From positions 1-64,000 of the forward strand of contig CAZWSI010000004.1 in the NCBI GenBank assembly GCA_964636405.1: a stretch of 64,000 nt of DNA, read 5' to 3'. Every line of letters starts with the position of its first letter. Position 1 is the stretch's first letter. Under the pieces are notes generated by a model. That model saw only the letters and a list, made by a program, of their open reading frames with translations, was not told the DNA's origin and ran no database searches. This DNA comes from CAZKGE01 sp964636405. GTDB lineage: Bacteria > Bacillota > Clostridia > Christensenellales > CAG-138. Shown piece after piece: positions 30,850 through 38,969 of this stretch. The translations under genes were made by a program, and so were the position numbers.

Positions 30850-32151
30850 ATGAAGAAAGTTCTGGCATTGGTACTTGCCGCGATCATGGCGCTGGCGCTG
30901 ATCGGTTGCGCCAACACCGAGAAGCCCGCCGCAACAGAGCCCGCAACAGAGCCCGCGCCGGCCGCTGAGCCCGCCGCCGAGCCCGCGGCTCCCGAGGCGA
31001 AGGAGTACACCGGCATCCGCCACATCACCATCTTTGAAAACAACATCGGCGGCATGACGGCCGCTACCTGCGCTTGGGGCACCAAGGGCACCACGTACGA
31101 GGGCTATTCCCTGTCCGAGTACGCCGCCAACAACTTTGTCGTTGACGTGCCCGACACCGAGAAGGCCATGTACATCGCCTATTCCGACGGCTTTGCCGCC
31201 ACGGGCGACGCGGCTGCCTTCAAGACCTACAATCTGGCCATCACGGACAACGCCGACGCCAAGGGCCGTATCCCGATCCTGTGCGGCGAAACCGTTGACA
31301 CCAAGACCATGCCCTTCAACATCGGCGTGATGATCGTCGGCGACGAAGCCATCATCTCCACCGCCTCCATCGGCGGCGCGCTGACCATGAGCCAGTACTT
31401 CGAGTACGGCGCCGAGATGAACGGCTTTGCCGAAGCGGAAGCCTGGGACGTTTACAAGACGGACGGCTCCATGGAAACCGTCGCTACCGCCGACCTTGAC
31501 GGCGTGGACATTTCCGGCGTGCAGTATCTTGTGCCCACCGGCATGGCCGTGACCGCGCCCGCAGGCGCAGAAGCGCCCGCCGAAGCGCCCGCCGCGAAGG
31601 AGTACACCGGCATCCGCCACGTCACCGTGTTTGAAAACAACCTCGACGGCATGACGGCCGCCACCTGCGCTTGGGGCACCAAGGGCACCACGTACGAGGG
31701 CTATTCCCTGTCCGAGTACGCCGCCAACAACTTTGTCGTTGACGTGCCCGACACCGAGAAGGCCATGTACATCGCCTATTCCGACGGCTTTGCCGCCACG
31801 GGCGACGCGGCTGCCTTCAAGACCTACAATCTGGCCATCACGGACAACGCCGACGCCAAGGGCCGTATCCCGATCCTGTGCGGCGAAACCGTTGACACCA
31901 AGACCATGCCCTTCAACATCGGCGTGATGATCGTCGGCGACGAAGCCATCATCTCCACCGCCTCCATCGGCGGCGCGCTGACCATGAGCCAGTACTTCGA
32001 GTACGGCGCCGAGATGAACGGCTTTGCCGAAGCGGAAGCCTGGGACTTCTACATGGTAGACGGTTCCATGAAGACCGTTGCGACGGCCGACCTCGACAGC
32101 GTGGATCTCTCCACCGTGAAGTGCTTCGTGCCCACGGGCGCCGCCCACTAA
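30850..32151 (+). CDS. Predicted secreted lipoprotein with two nearly identical copies of an unknown domain
   Basis: 433 residues. A lipoprotein signal peptide (ALVLAAIMALALIGC; the Cys at about 21 is the lipidation site) is followed by an Ala/Glu/Pro/Thr linker. Then come two copies of a domain of about 182 residues (about 51-232 and 250-431) joined by a second Ala/Pro/Glu linker. Each copy starts KEYTGIRH and ends VPTG. They are identical over a central block of about 128 residues. I do not recognise the domain. It has a strong AGGAGG site and faces the Mch/ECF operon, so it could be an extracellular binding or processing protein for the same substrate (inference). Confidence 0.88.
   Translation: MKKVLALVLAAIMALALIGCANTEKPAATEPATEPAPAAEPAAEPAAPEAKEYTGIRHITIFENNIGGMTAATCAWGTKGTTYEGYSLSEYAANNFVVDVPDTEKAMYIAYSDGFAATGDAAAFKTYNLAITDNADAKGRIPILCGETVDTKTMPFNIGVMIVGDEAIISTASIGGALTMSQYFEYGAEMNGFAEAEAWDVYKTDGSMETVATADLDGVDISGVQYLVPTGMAVTAPAGAEAPAEAPAAKEYTGIRHVTVFENNLDGMTAATCAWGTKGTTYEGYSLSEYAANNFVVDVPDTEKAMYIAYSDGFAATGDAAAFKTYNLAITDNADAKGRIPILCGETVDTKTMPFNIGVMIVGDEAIISTASIGGALTMSQYFEYGAEMNGFAEAEAWDFYMVDGSMKTVATADLDSVDLSTVKCFVPTGAAH
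31000..32142 (+). repeat. Direct duplication of a 546-base domain-coding unit (period 597 bases)
   Basis: Copy A 31000-31545 and copy B 31597-32142. Bases 31066-31449 are identical to 31663-32046 (384 bases without a change by line-by-line reading), while the ends differ at many sites. Such a sharp identical core points to recent gene conversion or duplication, or to an assembly collapse or expansion that long reads should exclude. Confidence 0.95.
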
Positions 32152-32174
32152 GCGACAAGCGAATCCAACCTGTA

Positions 32175-32210
32175 AAGACGGCCCGGGGGTTTCCCCGGGC
32201 CGTCTTTTTC
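32175..32210 (+). terminator. Rho-independent terminator after the lipoprotein gene
   Basis: AAGACGGCCCGGG and CCCGGGCCGTCTT pair around a short loop and run into TTTTTC. It begins 24 bases after the stop codon and may also serve the pentapeptide gene coming the other way. Confidence 0.88.
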
Positions 32211-32240
32211 GAAAGAAAAGGACGGAACGCTCCGTCCTTC

Positions 32241-32879
32241 CTACGCTTCCTTGACCGTCACCCCCGCGAGAAGCTGGCCAAGCTGGGCCGCCTGCAAAAG
32301 ATTGACCGCCGCGCCCCGCAGCTCCGGCCCGGACAGGCTCACGCCCGTGATATCGGTGCTTGAAAGATCGACGCCGGCAAACAGGGTTTGAAAAAGCTCT
32401 GCGCGGGCAAGGCGGCAGTCATCAAAGCGCACGCCGGAAAGCTTGCAGCCGCTGAGCGTGCCCGCCGTCATGTCGGTGCGAGAGAAGCTTACGTGGCGCA
32501 GCTTGGAGGCGTTCAAATTGACATAGCGCGCGGCGCAGTCGGAAAACGCGACGTCGAGCGCGAAGGCCTCCGTGAGCATCGTACCCAGCAGCTTGCAGTC
32601 GGAAAAGCATACGCGCTGCACGCTCGCGCGGTGCATGCGCGCGTTGGACAGGTCGCATTGCTCCAGCACGCAGTCGATAAACGCCACGCGCTCCAGCGCG
32701 CTCCCCACAAAGCGGCAGCCCGTAAGGCGGCAGCCGCGGAAGGTGAGGCCCGGGGCGTTTATGCCGTCGAGCGTCGCGCCTTCAAGGAGCGCGTCCTGTA
32801 TATCCTCCTCCTCGGCCGCGCGCCTCAGCAGGGCCTCCGGGTCGGAGCAGGGGGTCAGCGCGCGAAGTGCCGGTTTCAT
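32241..32879 (-). CDS. Pentapeptide-repeat protein
   Basis: 212 residues. From about residue 35 to 205 the sequence follows the A(D/N)LxX pattern of the quadrilateral beta-helix, for example LEGATLDGINAPGLTFRGC, ALERVAFIDCVLEQCDLSNA and FAGVDLSSTDITGVSLSG. The repeats are cysteine-rich. Members sometimes mimic DNA and shield gyrase, but most have no known role. The start at MKPALRAL (32879) has a GGGAGG site. It is encoded 17 bases after the YdcF-like gene, probably co-transcribed. Confidence 0.9.
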   Translation of the reverse strand: MKPALRALTPCSDPEALLRRAAEEEDIQDALLEGATLDGINAPGLTFRGCRLTGCRFVGSALERVAFIDCVLEQCDLSNARMHRASVQRVCFSDCKLLGTMLTEAFALDVAFSDCAARYVNLNASKLRHVSFSRTDMTAGTLSGCKLSGVRFDDCRLARAELFQTLFAGVDLSSTDITGVSLSGPELRGAAVNLLQAAQLGQLLAGVTVKEA

Positions 32880-32896
32880 CGCATGCCCTCCCGCAC

Positions 32897-33745
32897 TCAC
32901 AGCCGCCCGCGCAGGGCGTAGACCACAATGCCCACGCTCTCGCGAAGAAAATTATTGAGCCGGATATACCACACGTCCTCCGCCGGAACGCCGTACGCGT
33001 CAATGCCCAGCGCGCGCGCCACGCGCCCCGCGCGGTATACGTGAAAATCGGTCGTTACAAAGGCCACCCGCGCGTCTTCTCCGCATTGCGCGCGCACAAG
33101 CTCCATGCTATTGATAAAATTCTCGCTGGTATTTTTGGCCTTTTCCTCGGCAAACACCCGTTCCGGGGCGACGCCGTGCTCCTCCATGTATTTCTTCATG
33201 GCGGAGCCCTCGGTCACGCTCTCGCCGGGGCCCTGCCCGCCGGATACGATCGCGATGCAGTCCGGGTGCGCCTCCATATAGAAAACGGCCGCGTCGAGGC
33301 GGTTGCTCAGCACCCAGGTCACCCGGTCGCCGTGCACGGCCGCGCCGAGCACAATAAGCGCGTCGGCGGGCTTGGCCTTTTGCCGCGCCGCGCACGCGGA
33401 CAGCATGAGTGCTCCGCAAACAAGAAAGAGCACAATTGCCACCGCGTAGCCGCCCGCAAGCGTCCATTTGATCACCGCGCCCGCGCCCGTGCGCATGCGC
33501 GGCAGCAGGAAGGCAAGCAGCACCATGGGCGTGCCCAAAATGGCGGGCAGGATCACGCCCAAATTAAAGTTGGAAAGCTGCGAAACCAGCGCCGTATCGA
33601 TGATGAGCAGCGCGCCCACCATGAAAAGCCACTCCTGCGGCCGGCTTATGGGCACGCCGCGCTTGCGCAGGATGTGGCAGGCAAGCACCACCACGGCGAT
33701 AAACGCCGCAAATACCGCGAGGATGTAAAATCGATAGCGCGTCAT
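32897..33745 (-). CDS. YdcF / SanA-ElyC-like DUF218 membrane protein
   Basis: 282 residues. Four or so membrane helices occupy about 5-120. The DUF218 domain follows with ADALIVLGAAVHGDRVTWVLSNRLDAA (about 127-153), CIAIVSGGQGPGESVTEGSAMKKYMEEHGV and ARVAFVTTDFHVYRAGRVARALGID near the end. The conserved Gly and the Glu/Ser residues of the putative active site are present. Family members affect envelope or polysaccharide metabolism; the reaction is unproven. The start at MTRYRFYILAVF (33745) has an AAAGGA site; the longer upstream frame lacks coding character. Confidence 0.88.
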   Translation of the reverse strand: MTRYRFYILAVFAAFIAVVVLACHILRKRGVPISRPQEWLFMVGALLIIDTALVSQLSNFNLGVILPAILGTPMVLLAFLLPRMRTGAGAVIKWTLAGGYAVAIVLFLVCGALMLSACAARQKAKPADALIVLGAAVHGDRVTWVLSNRLDAAVFYMEAHPDCIAIVSGGQGPGESVTEGSAMKKYMEEHGVAPERVFAEEKAKNTSENFINSMELVRAQCGEDARVAFVTTDFHVYRAGRVARALGIDAYGVPAEDVWYIRLNNFLRESVGIVVYALRGRL

Positions 33746-33866
33746 AATAACTGATTCCTTTCGGCATGCGTAGCGGACTATCCCAGGGCCCGCCCGCGCA
33801 GGGACAACGGAAGGCGGCGGCAGCCGCAGGGGGCCAGCGCCAAGGCTCAAAGCCCGGGCGATGCCC

Positions 33867-36761
33867 TTAGAAATCCTGTTTCTGGCCGTCCTTTTTGCGC
33901 GCCTTTGGCGCGGGCGCGCGTCCGCCCTCGAGGCAGGCCTTTAAATAGCGCCCCGTGTAGCTTTCTTCGCACGCGGCGACCTCCTCCGGCGTGCCGGCGG
34001 CCACCACGCGCCCGCCCGCGTCGCCGCCCTCCGGCCCGAGATCGAGGACATAATCCGCCGTCTTGATCACATCGAGGTTGTGCTCGATGACGAATACGGA
34101 ATTCCCCCCATCGCAGAGCCGCTGCAAAATCTCCAGCAGCCGCTTAACGTCGTGGGTGTGCAAGCCCGTTGTCGGCTCGTCGAGGATGTAGAGCACGCGG
34201 CCCGTGCTGCGGCGGCTCAGCTCCGTGGCGAGCTTGACCCGCTGCGCCTCGCCGCCCGAAAGCTGCGTGGAGGGCTGCCCCAGCTTGACGTAGCCAAGGC
34301 CCACGTCGTAGAGCGTTTGGAGCTTGTTGCGGAGCTTGGGCAGCGCGTGGAAAAACGAAAGCCCCTCCTCCACGGTCATTTCCAGCACGTCGTGGATGGA
34401 CTTGCCCTTGAAATGCACCTCGAGCGTTTCCCGGTTATAGCGCTTTCCGCCGCAAACCTCGCAGGGCACGTAGATATCCGGCAGAAAGTGCATCTCAATT
34501 TTGATGATGCCGTCGCCGTGGCAGGCCTCGCAGCGCCCGCCCTTCACGTTGAAGGAGAAGCGCCCGCCCGCGTAGCCGCGCATTTTCGCGTCGGGCGTTT
34601 GCGCAAACACATCGCGGATGAGGTCAAAAAGGCCCGTGTAGGTGGCCGGATTGCTCCTTGGCGTGCGGCCGATGGGGCTTTGGTCGATGTCGATCACCTT
34701 GTCGAGGAATTGCCCGCCCTCGAGCGCGTCGCACGGGCCCGGCTTGGTCTTGGCGCGGTTCAAATCGCGCAGCAGGGTTTTGCGGATGATTTCGTTCACG
34801 AGGCTCGATTTGCCCGAGCCGGACACGCCCGTTACGCACACAAAGCAGCCCAGCGGCAAGCTTGCGTCAAGGCCCTTGAGGTTATTGACCCGCGCGCCGC
34901 GCACCGTAAGGAAGCTGCCGTTGCCCGGGCGACGCGTTTCGGGAACCGGAATAGAGCGCGCGCCCGAAAGATACTGGCCTGTGATGGAGTTGGGCTCCGC
35001 CGCGATTTGCTCCGGCGTGCCGACCGCCACCACTTCCCCGCCGTGCGAGCCTGCACCCGGCCCGACGTCCACCACATAATCCGCGCTGCGGATCGTTTCC
35101 TCGTCGTGTTCCACCACAATAAGGGTATTGCCGAGATCGCGCATGCTCTGGAGCGCGTCGAGCAGGCGGCGGTTATCGCGCTGGTGCAGCCCGATGCTCG
35201 GCTCGTCGAGAATATAGAGCACGCCCACAAGCCCGCTGCCGATCTGCGTGGCGAGCCGGATGCGCTGCGCCTCGCCCCCGGAAAGCGTCATGGCCGCGCG
35301 GGAGAGCGTGAGATAATCGAGGCCCACGTTGATGAGGAAGCCCAGCCGCGCGTCGATCTCCTTGCGGATCTGCGCCGCAATCATGGTGTGCGTGACGCTC
35401 AGCTCCAATTCCGCAAGAAACCGCCGTATGGCGCGCACGGGCATGTCGGAAAGCTCCGAAAGGTTCTTCCCGCCCACCGTAACGGCGAGGCTCTCGCGCT
35501 TTAGGCGCCTGCCCTTGCAGTCCGGGCAGGGGGTCTGGGACATATAGCCCTCGATCTCCTGCTTGGAATATTCGGATTGGGATTCGCTGTAGCGCCGCTC
35601 CAGATTGCGCACGATGCCCTCAAACGGCGCGTCGTAGCTGCCGCCGCCAAACTCCTTTTGATAGTTGATGTGCAGCTTCTCCGTGCCCGTGCCGTAGAGG
35701 ATGGCGTTTTGCAGCGCCGCGGGCAGCGCCTCAAAGGGCGTGTCCATGGACGCGCCGTATTTTTCCGTCAGCGCGCGAAAGAACATGGAGGCGATGGTGC
35801 CCTGCGAGCTGCTGTTCCAGCCGCCCACGCAGACCGCGCCTTGCGAAAGCGAGAGGCGCTTGTCCGGGATAACCAGCTCCGGGTCCACCTTCATGAGGAT
35901 GCCGAGGCCCGTGCAGGTCGGGCACGCGCCGAAGGGGCTGTTGAAGGAGAACATGCGCGGGGCCAGCTCCTCGATGCCCACGCCACAGTCCGGGCAGGCG
36001 TAGTTTTGCGAATACAGCCGCTCCCCGCCGTCCACTACGGCTACGATGGCCAGGTTTTGCCCCAGCCGGAAGGCCGTTTCCAGCGAATCGGAAAGCCTGC
36101 CCTCCACGCCGGGCTTGATCACCAGCCGGTCGATGACCGCGTCGATGGAATGCTTGTATTTTTTATCGAGCGGCGGCACTTGATCCAATTCGTAGACCGT
36201 GCCGTCCACGCGCACGCGCGCGTACCCGTCGCGGCGGAGCTCGTCGAACACCTTGGCGTGCTCGCCCTTGCGGCCCCGCACGCAGGGCGCGACGATTTGC
36301 ACCTTCGTGCCCTCCGGCAGGGTCATGACCTGATCCACCACCTGATCGATGCTCTGCCGCTCGATGGGGCGGCCGCATTCCGGACAGTGGGGGATGCCGC
36401 AGCGCGCGTAGAGCAAGCGCAGGTAATCGTGAATCTCCGTAACCGTGCCCACGGTGGAGCGGGGATTGTGGCTGGTGCTCTTTTGATCGATGGAGATAGC
36501 GGGCGAAAGCCCTTCGATGCTGTCCAAGTCGGGCTTTTCCATCTGCCCCAAAAACTGCCGCGCGTAGGAGGAAAGGCTCTCAACATAGCGCCGTTGGCCC
36601 TCCGCATAGATGGTGTCGAACGCAAGGCTCGATTTGCCCGAGCCCGAAAGCCCCGTAAACACCACGAGCTGATCGCGCGGTATGGTAATATCGATGTTTT
36701 TCAGATTGTGTTCCCGCGCGCCCTTGATGACAATTTCCCTTAAGCCGTTCCCGTTTTCCAT
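33867..36761 (-). CDS. uvrA: UvrABC excinuclease subunit A
   Basis: Damage-recognition ATPase of nucleotide excision repair, 964 residues, full length. It has two ABC modules, each with split signatures: Walker A GLSGSGKSSLAFDTIYAEGQ (about 36-55) and GVSGSGKSSLVNEII (second module). Zinc-finger cysteines are visible in CPDCGVGIEELAPRMFSFNSPFGACPTCTG and CEACHGDGIIKIEMHFLPDIYVPCEVCGG. Two LSGGEAQR signatures and the Walker B segments VLYILDEPSIGLHQRDN and VLYILDEPTTGLHTHDV follow. It stands alone without uvrB. A TATAAT-like box lies about 60 bases before the ATG; I found no clear LexA or DinR box. Confidence 0.97.
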   Translation of the reverse strand: MENGNGLREIVIKGAREHNLKNIDITIPRDQLVVFTGLSGSGKSSLAFDTIYAEGQRRYVESLSSYARQFLGQMEKPDLDSIEGLSPAISIDQKSTSHNPRSTVGTVTEIHDYLRLLYARCGIPHCPECGRPIERQSIDQVVDQVMTLPEGTKVQIVAPCVRGRKGEHAKVFDELRRDGYARVRVDGTVYELDQVPPLDKKYKHSIDAVIDRLVIKPGVEGRLSDSLETAFRLGQNLAIVAVVDGGERLYSQNYACPDCGVGIEELAPRMFSFNSPFGACPTCTGLGILMKVDPELVIPDKRLSLSQGAVCVGGWNSSSQGTIASMFFRALTEKYGASMDTPFEALPAALQNAILYGTGTEKLHINYQKEFGGGSYDAPFEGIVRNLERRYSESQSEYSKQEIEGYMSQTPCPDCKGRRLKRESLAVTVGGKNLSELSDMPVRAIRRFLAELELSVTHTMIAAQIRKEIDARLGFLINVGLDYLTLSRAAMTLSGGEAQRIRLATQIGSGLVGVLYILDEPSIGLHQRDNRRLLDALQSMRDLGNTLIVVEHDEETIRSADYVVDVGPGAGSHGGEVVAVGTPEQIAAEPNSITGQYLSGARSIPVPETRRPGNGSFLTVRGARVNNLKGLDASLPLGCFVCVTGVSGSGKSSLVNEIIRKTLLRDLNRAKTKPGPCDALEGGQFLDKVIDIDQSPIGRTPRSNPATYTGLFDLIRDVFAQTPDAKMRGYAGGRFSFNVKGGRCEACHGDGIIKIEMHFLPDIYVPCEVCGGKRYNRETLEVHFKGKSIHDVLEMTVEEGLSFFHALPKLRNKLQTLYDVGLGYVKLGQPSTQLSGGEAQRVKLATELSRRSTGRVLYILDEPTTGLHTHDVKRLLEILQRLCDGGNSVFVIEHNLDVIKTADYVLDLGPEGGDAGGRVVAAGTPEEVAACEESYTGRYLKACLEGGRAPAPKARKKDGQKQDF

Positions 36762-36818
36762 AAACTCCTATCCTGTCCGCTTCGCGCGCTCATGCGCGCA
36801 GCCCTGTGCAACCACTCG

Positions 36819-36824
36819 ATTATA
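36819..36824 (-). promoter_or_regulatory. -10 box of uvrA
   Basis: A perfect TATAAT on the minus strand, 58 bases before the uvrA start and just after the upstream terminator. The -35 region overlaps the terminator stem and is not consensus. Confidence 0.45.
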
Positions 36825-36826
36825 AC

Positions 36827-36849
36827 AAAAAAGCGCGCTCTTTGCGCGC
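36827..36849 (-). terminator. Terminator of the sugar-acid operon, before uvrA
   Basis: On the minus strand GCGCGC-AAAGA-GCGCGC is followed by six T. It lies about 130 bases past the iolG-like stop codon. Confidence 0.65.
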
Positions 36850-36980
36850 AAATTTGGCTGAAATTCGCAGCCTGTCCGCGATTTTTTCACATCGCGCCCC
36901 AAATGCGCGGAGAAACGGCGCGCTGCCCCCCCATTTCCGCGATGCGCGGAAGGGGGACGCGCTCGGCTCCCCATGCCAGC

Positions 36981-37991
36981 TCAGCCCATTTCCGCGATGC
37001 GTACAGGGCGGCCCTCTGCCACGGAGCGCTTGGCGGCCAAGCTGCAAAGCAGCGGGTGCAAGCCCGCGTCCGCGTCCACAGGGACGGGCGTATCGCGCTC
37101 GACGGCGTTGATAAAGGCCTGATCCTCGGCGGTATAGGAGTCCATATAGCGCTCGAGGAAATACCAGCGCGGCTTGCCGGAGGAAACGCCGTCCACGGTG
37201 CTGAGGGTAAGGTTGGCCTCGGTATCGTTGTACATGCGGGCGCAGCCCAGGGAGCCGTGCACCTCGGCGCGCTGATCGTAGCCGTATACGGCCTCGCGCG
37301 AGCTGTCCACAATGGCCATGGCGCCGTTTTTGAGCTTGAGCACGGTCACGGCGGTGTCGATATCCCCCCGGCGGCCGATCTCGGGATCGACAAGGCACGC
37401 GCCGTAGGAAAAGACCTCCACGGCCTCGGAACCCGCCAGATAGCAGGCCATGTCAAAATCATGGATAGCCATGTCGCACAGCATGCCGCCCGAGCCCGCG
37501 ATGAAATCCAGCGGCGGCCGCTGCGCGTCGCGTCCCGTCACCTTCACAAGCTGCACCTCGCCCACGCGGCCGCTAGCAACGGCCTGCTTGACGGCGAGAA
37601 AATTATGGTCGAAGCGCTTGTTAAAGCCCACCTGCAGCTTCATGCCCGTGCGGTGCGCAGCCTCGACCACGCTGCGCGCGCGGTCGATATCCAGATCGAT
37701 GGGCTTTTCAAGGAACACGTGCTTGCCGCGCTCCATGGCCTCGATGGCCAGCGGCGCGTGCGTATCCGTGGAGGAAAAGATGAACACCGCGTCGAGCGCC
37801 GGGTCCTTCAGCAGCCCGGCCACGTCCCGATCCGCCCGCGCCACGCCCTGTCCGTGCGCCCACGCGGCCGTTTCGTCCGTGAGGTGCGGCGAGGCAATGC
37901 GGGCGATGGCGGCGTTCGGCACGCCGCGGGTCATGCCCATGATGTGCACCCGGGCAATCCTGCCCGAGCCGATGATTCCGACCTTTACCAT
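36981..37991 (-). CDS. iolG: Gfo/Idh/MocA oxidoreductase, inositol 2-dehydrogenase-like
   Basis: An NAD(P)-dependent sugar or inositol dehydrogenase of 336 residues. The Rossmann motif is VGIIGSGRIARVH (4-16). The family signature EKPIDLD (about 95-101) supplies the catalytic Lys. QVGFNKRFDHNF (about 120-131) and MAIHDFDMACYLAG (about 175-188, catalytic Asp and His) fit myo-inositol dehydrogenases. It is last in a four-gene operon with a sugar isomerase, a tagaturonate-epimerase-like protein and a HAD phosphatase. The actual substrate could be another polyol or sugar acid, since no other iol genes are present. Confidence 0.85.
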   Translation of the reverse strand: MVKVGIIGSGRIARVHIMGMTRGVPNAAIARIASPHLTDETAAWAHGQGVARADRDVAGLLKDPALDAVFIFSSTDTHAPLAIEAMERGKHVFLEKPIDLDIDRARSVVEAAHRTGMKLQVGFNKRFDHNFLAVKQAVASGRVGEVQLVKVTGRDAQRPPLDFIAGSGGMLCDMAIHDFDMACYLAGSEAVEVFSYGACLVDPEIGRRGDIDTAVTVLKLKNGAMAIVDSSREAVYGYDQRAEVHGSLGCARMYNDTEANLTLSTVDGVSSGKPRWYFLERYMDSYTAEDQAFINAVERDTPVPVDADAGLHPLLCSLAAKRSVAEGRPVRIAEMG

Positions 37992-38050
37992 ACTGGCCTC
38001 CTGAACGGGTTTTTGGGGGACGGGAGCGCGGATCGCCTGCGGGCGGGTTC

Positions 38051-38082
38051 ATCCATTTCTTTTCAGGAGAAAAGAAATGGAT
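38051..38082 (-). repeat. Perfect 14-bp hairpin with a TCCT loop
   Basis: ATCCATTTCTTTTC and GAAAAGAAATGGAT pair around TCCT (minus-strand sense) in the gap between the isomerase and iolG-like genes. Its 19-base core CTTTTCTCCTGAAAAGAAA recurs exactly at 45170-45188. Confidence 0.75.
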
Positions 38083-38136
38083 CAAAAGAAAAGCCGGGTA
38101 TTCTGTTTGCGTGCATTGCGCGGCGGCGCTGCCTTT

Positions 38137-38955
38137 TCAGGCGAAGATACGCTTCATGCGCTCCGCGTATTCGGCCTTTACGGTCTCCACAGAGGGAACG
38201 TTTTTGTTTTCCAGGCAGAACGCGCCCGTATAGCCCGTGTCGACAATCGCGCGGCAGAGCGCCGGGAAGGGGATATCCGCCGTGCCGGGCAGGCCGCGGT
38301 TGGAATCGGCCAAATGCACGTTGGTGATGCGCCCGGCAGCCATGGCGATGGCGGCAAAGCTGTCGCCGTCCTCGAGGTTGGCGTGATACAAATCGAAAAG
38401 CAGCCCCACGTTCGCGGGATCGCCCAGAGAATGCAGAAACGCGAGGCCCTCGGCCGTGGAATTGATAAAGCCCACCTCGGCCTTGCAAATCGGCTCGATT
38501 TGCAGCGTGACGCCCGCGCGGACGGCCTCGTCCACAAGCGGAAGCAGCGTTTCGCGCAGCAGCGCGCACAGCGCCGCCTTATCGGGGCTTTCGCCCTTGC
38601 CGCGCAGCAAGCCCACCGTGACGGGCGGCTTGCCGATGCGCGCAGAAAGCGCGATGTGGCCGGATACGATGGCCTGCGCGCGGCGGCGCTTATCGGGCGC
38701 GGCCTCGGTCAGGCTCAGCCCGTCGCGGCCGTACACCTGCCCCGTGGAAAGGGTGGTGGCGGTCAGCTTGTGCGCGGCGAGCTTTTTGTTCAGCGCGTCG
38801 ATATCCACCTTGTCGGGGTAGCAGACGGCCAGCTCCGCGCCCGTGAAGCCGAAGCGCTCCAAATCGGAAAGCGCCTCGTCGAATTCCGCCGTGGTGTAGG
38901 GCGAAAAAACGGTGTCGTATTGCAGCGCGACGGTCTGGGAAATGCGGTTCTCCAT
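38137..38955 (-). CDS. Sugar phosphate isomerase/epimerase (AP-endonuclease-2 TIM barrel)
   Basis: 272 residues of the xylose-isomerase-like TIM-barrel family (IolE, hydroxypyruvate isomerase, tagatose 3-epimerase relatives). Metal and catalytic residues are likely in TLQIEPICKAEVGFINS (Glu about 150), VGLLFDLYHANLEDGD (Asp and His about 182-185), ITNVHLADSNRGLPG and the final GAFCLENKN (Glu about 248). Substrate class is not fixed by sequence; the neighbours point to keto-sugar or sugar-acid epimerisation. It has a strong AAGGAGGG site and follows the epimerase-like gene by 14 bases. Confidence 0.85.
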   Translation of the reverse strand: MENRISQTVALQYDTVFSPYTTAEFDEALSDLERFGFTGAELAVCYPDKVDIDALNKKLAAHKLTATTLSTGQVYGRDGLSLTEAAPDKRRRAQAIVSGHIALSARIGKPPVTVGLLRGKGESPDKAALCALLRETLLPLVDEAVRAGVTLQIEPICKAEVGFINSTAEGLAFLHSLGDPANVGLLFDLYHANLEDGDSFAAIAMAAGRITNVHLADSNRGLPGTADIPFPALCRAIVDTGYTGAFCLENKNVPSVETVKAEYAERMKRIFA

Positions 38956-38969
38956 AACGCTTGCCCTCC

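Noticed and set aside
30817..32148. Minus-strand open frame of 443 codons with repeated segments
   Set aside because: The antisense of the duplicated lipoprotein gene, which has a signal peptide, a ribosome binding site and a terminator on the plus strand.
34080..35504. Plus-strand open frame of 474 codons opposite uvrA
   Set aside because: A shadow of UvrA, whose Walker and zinc-finger motifs are intact on the minus strand.
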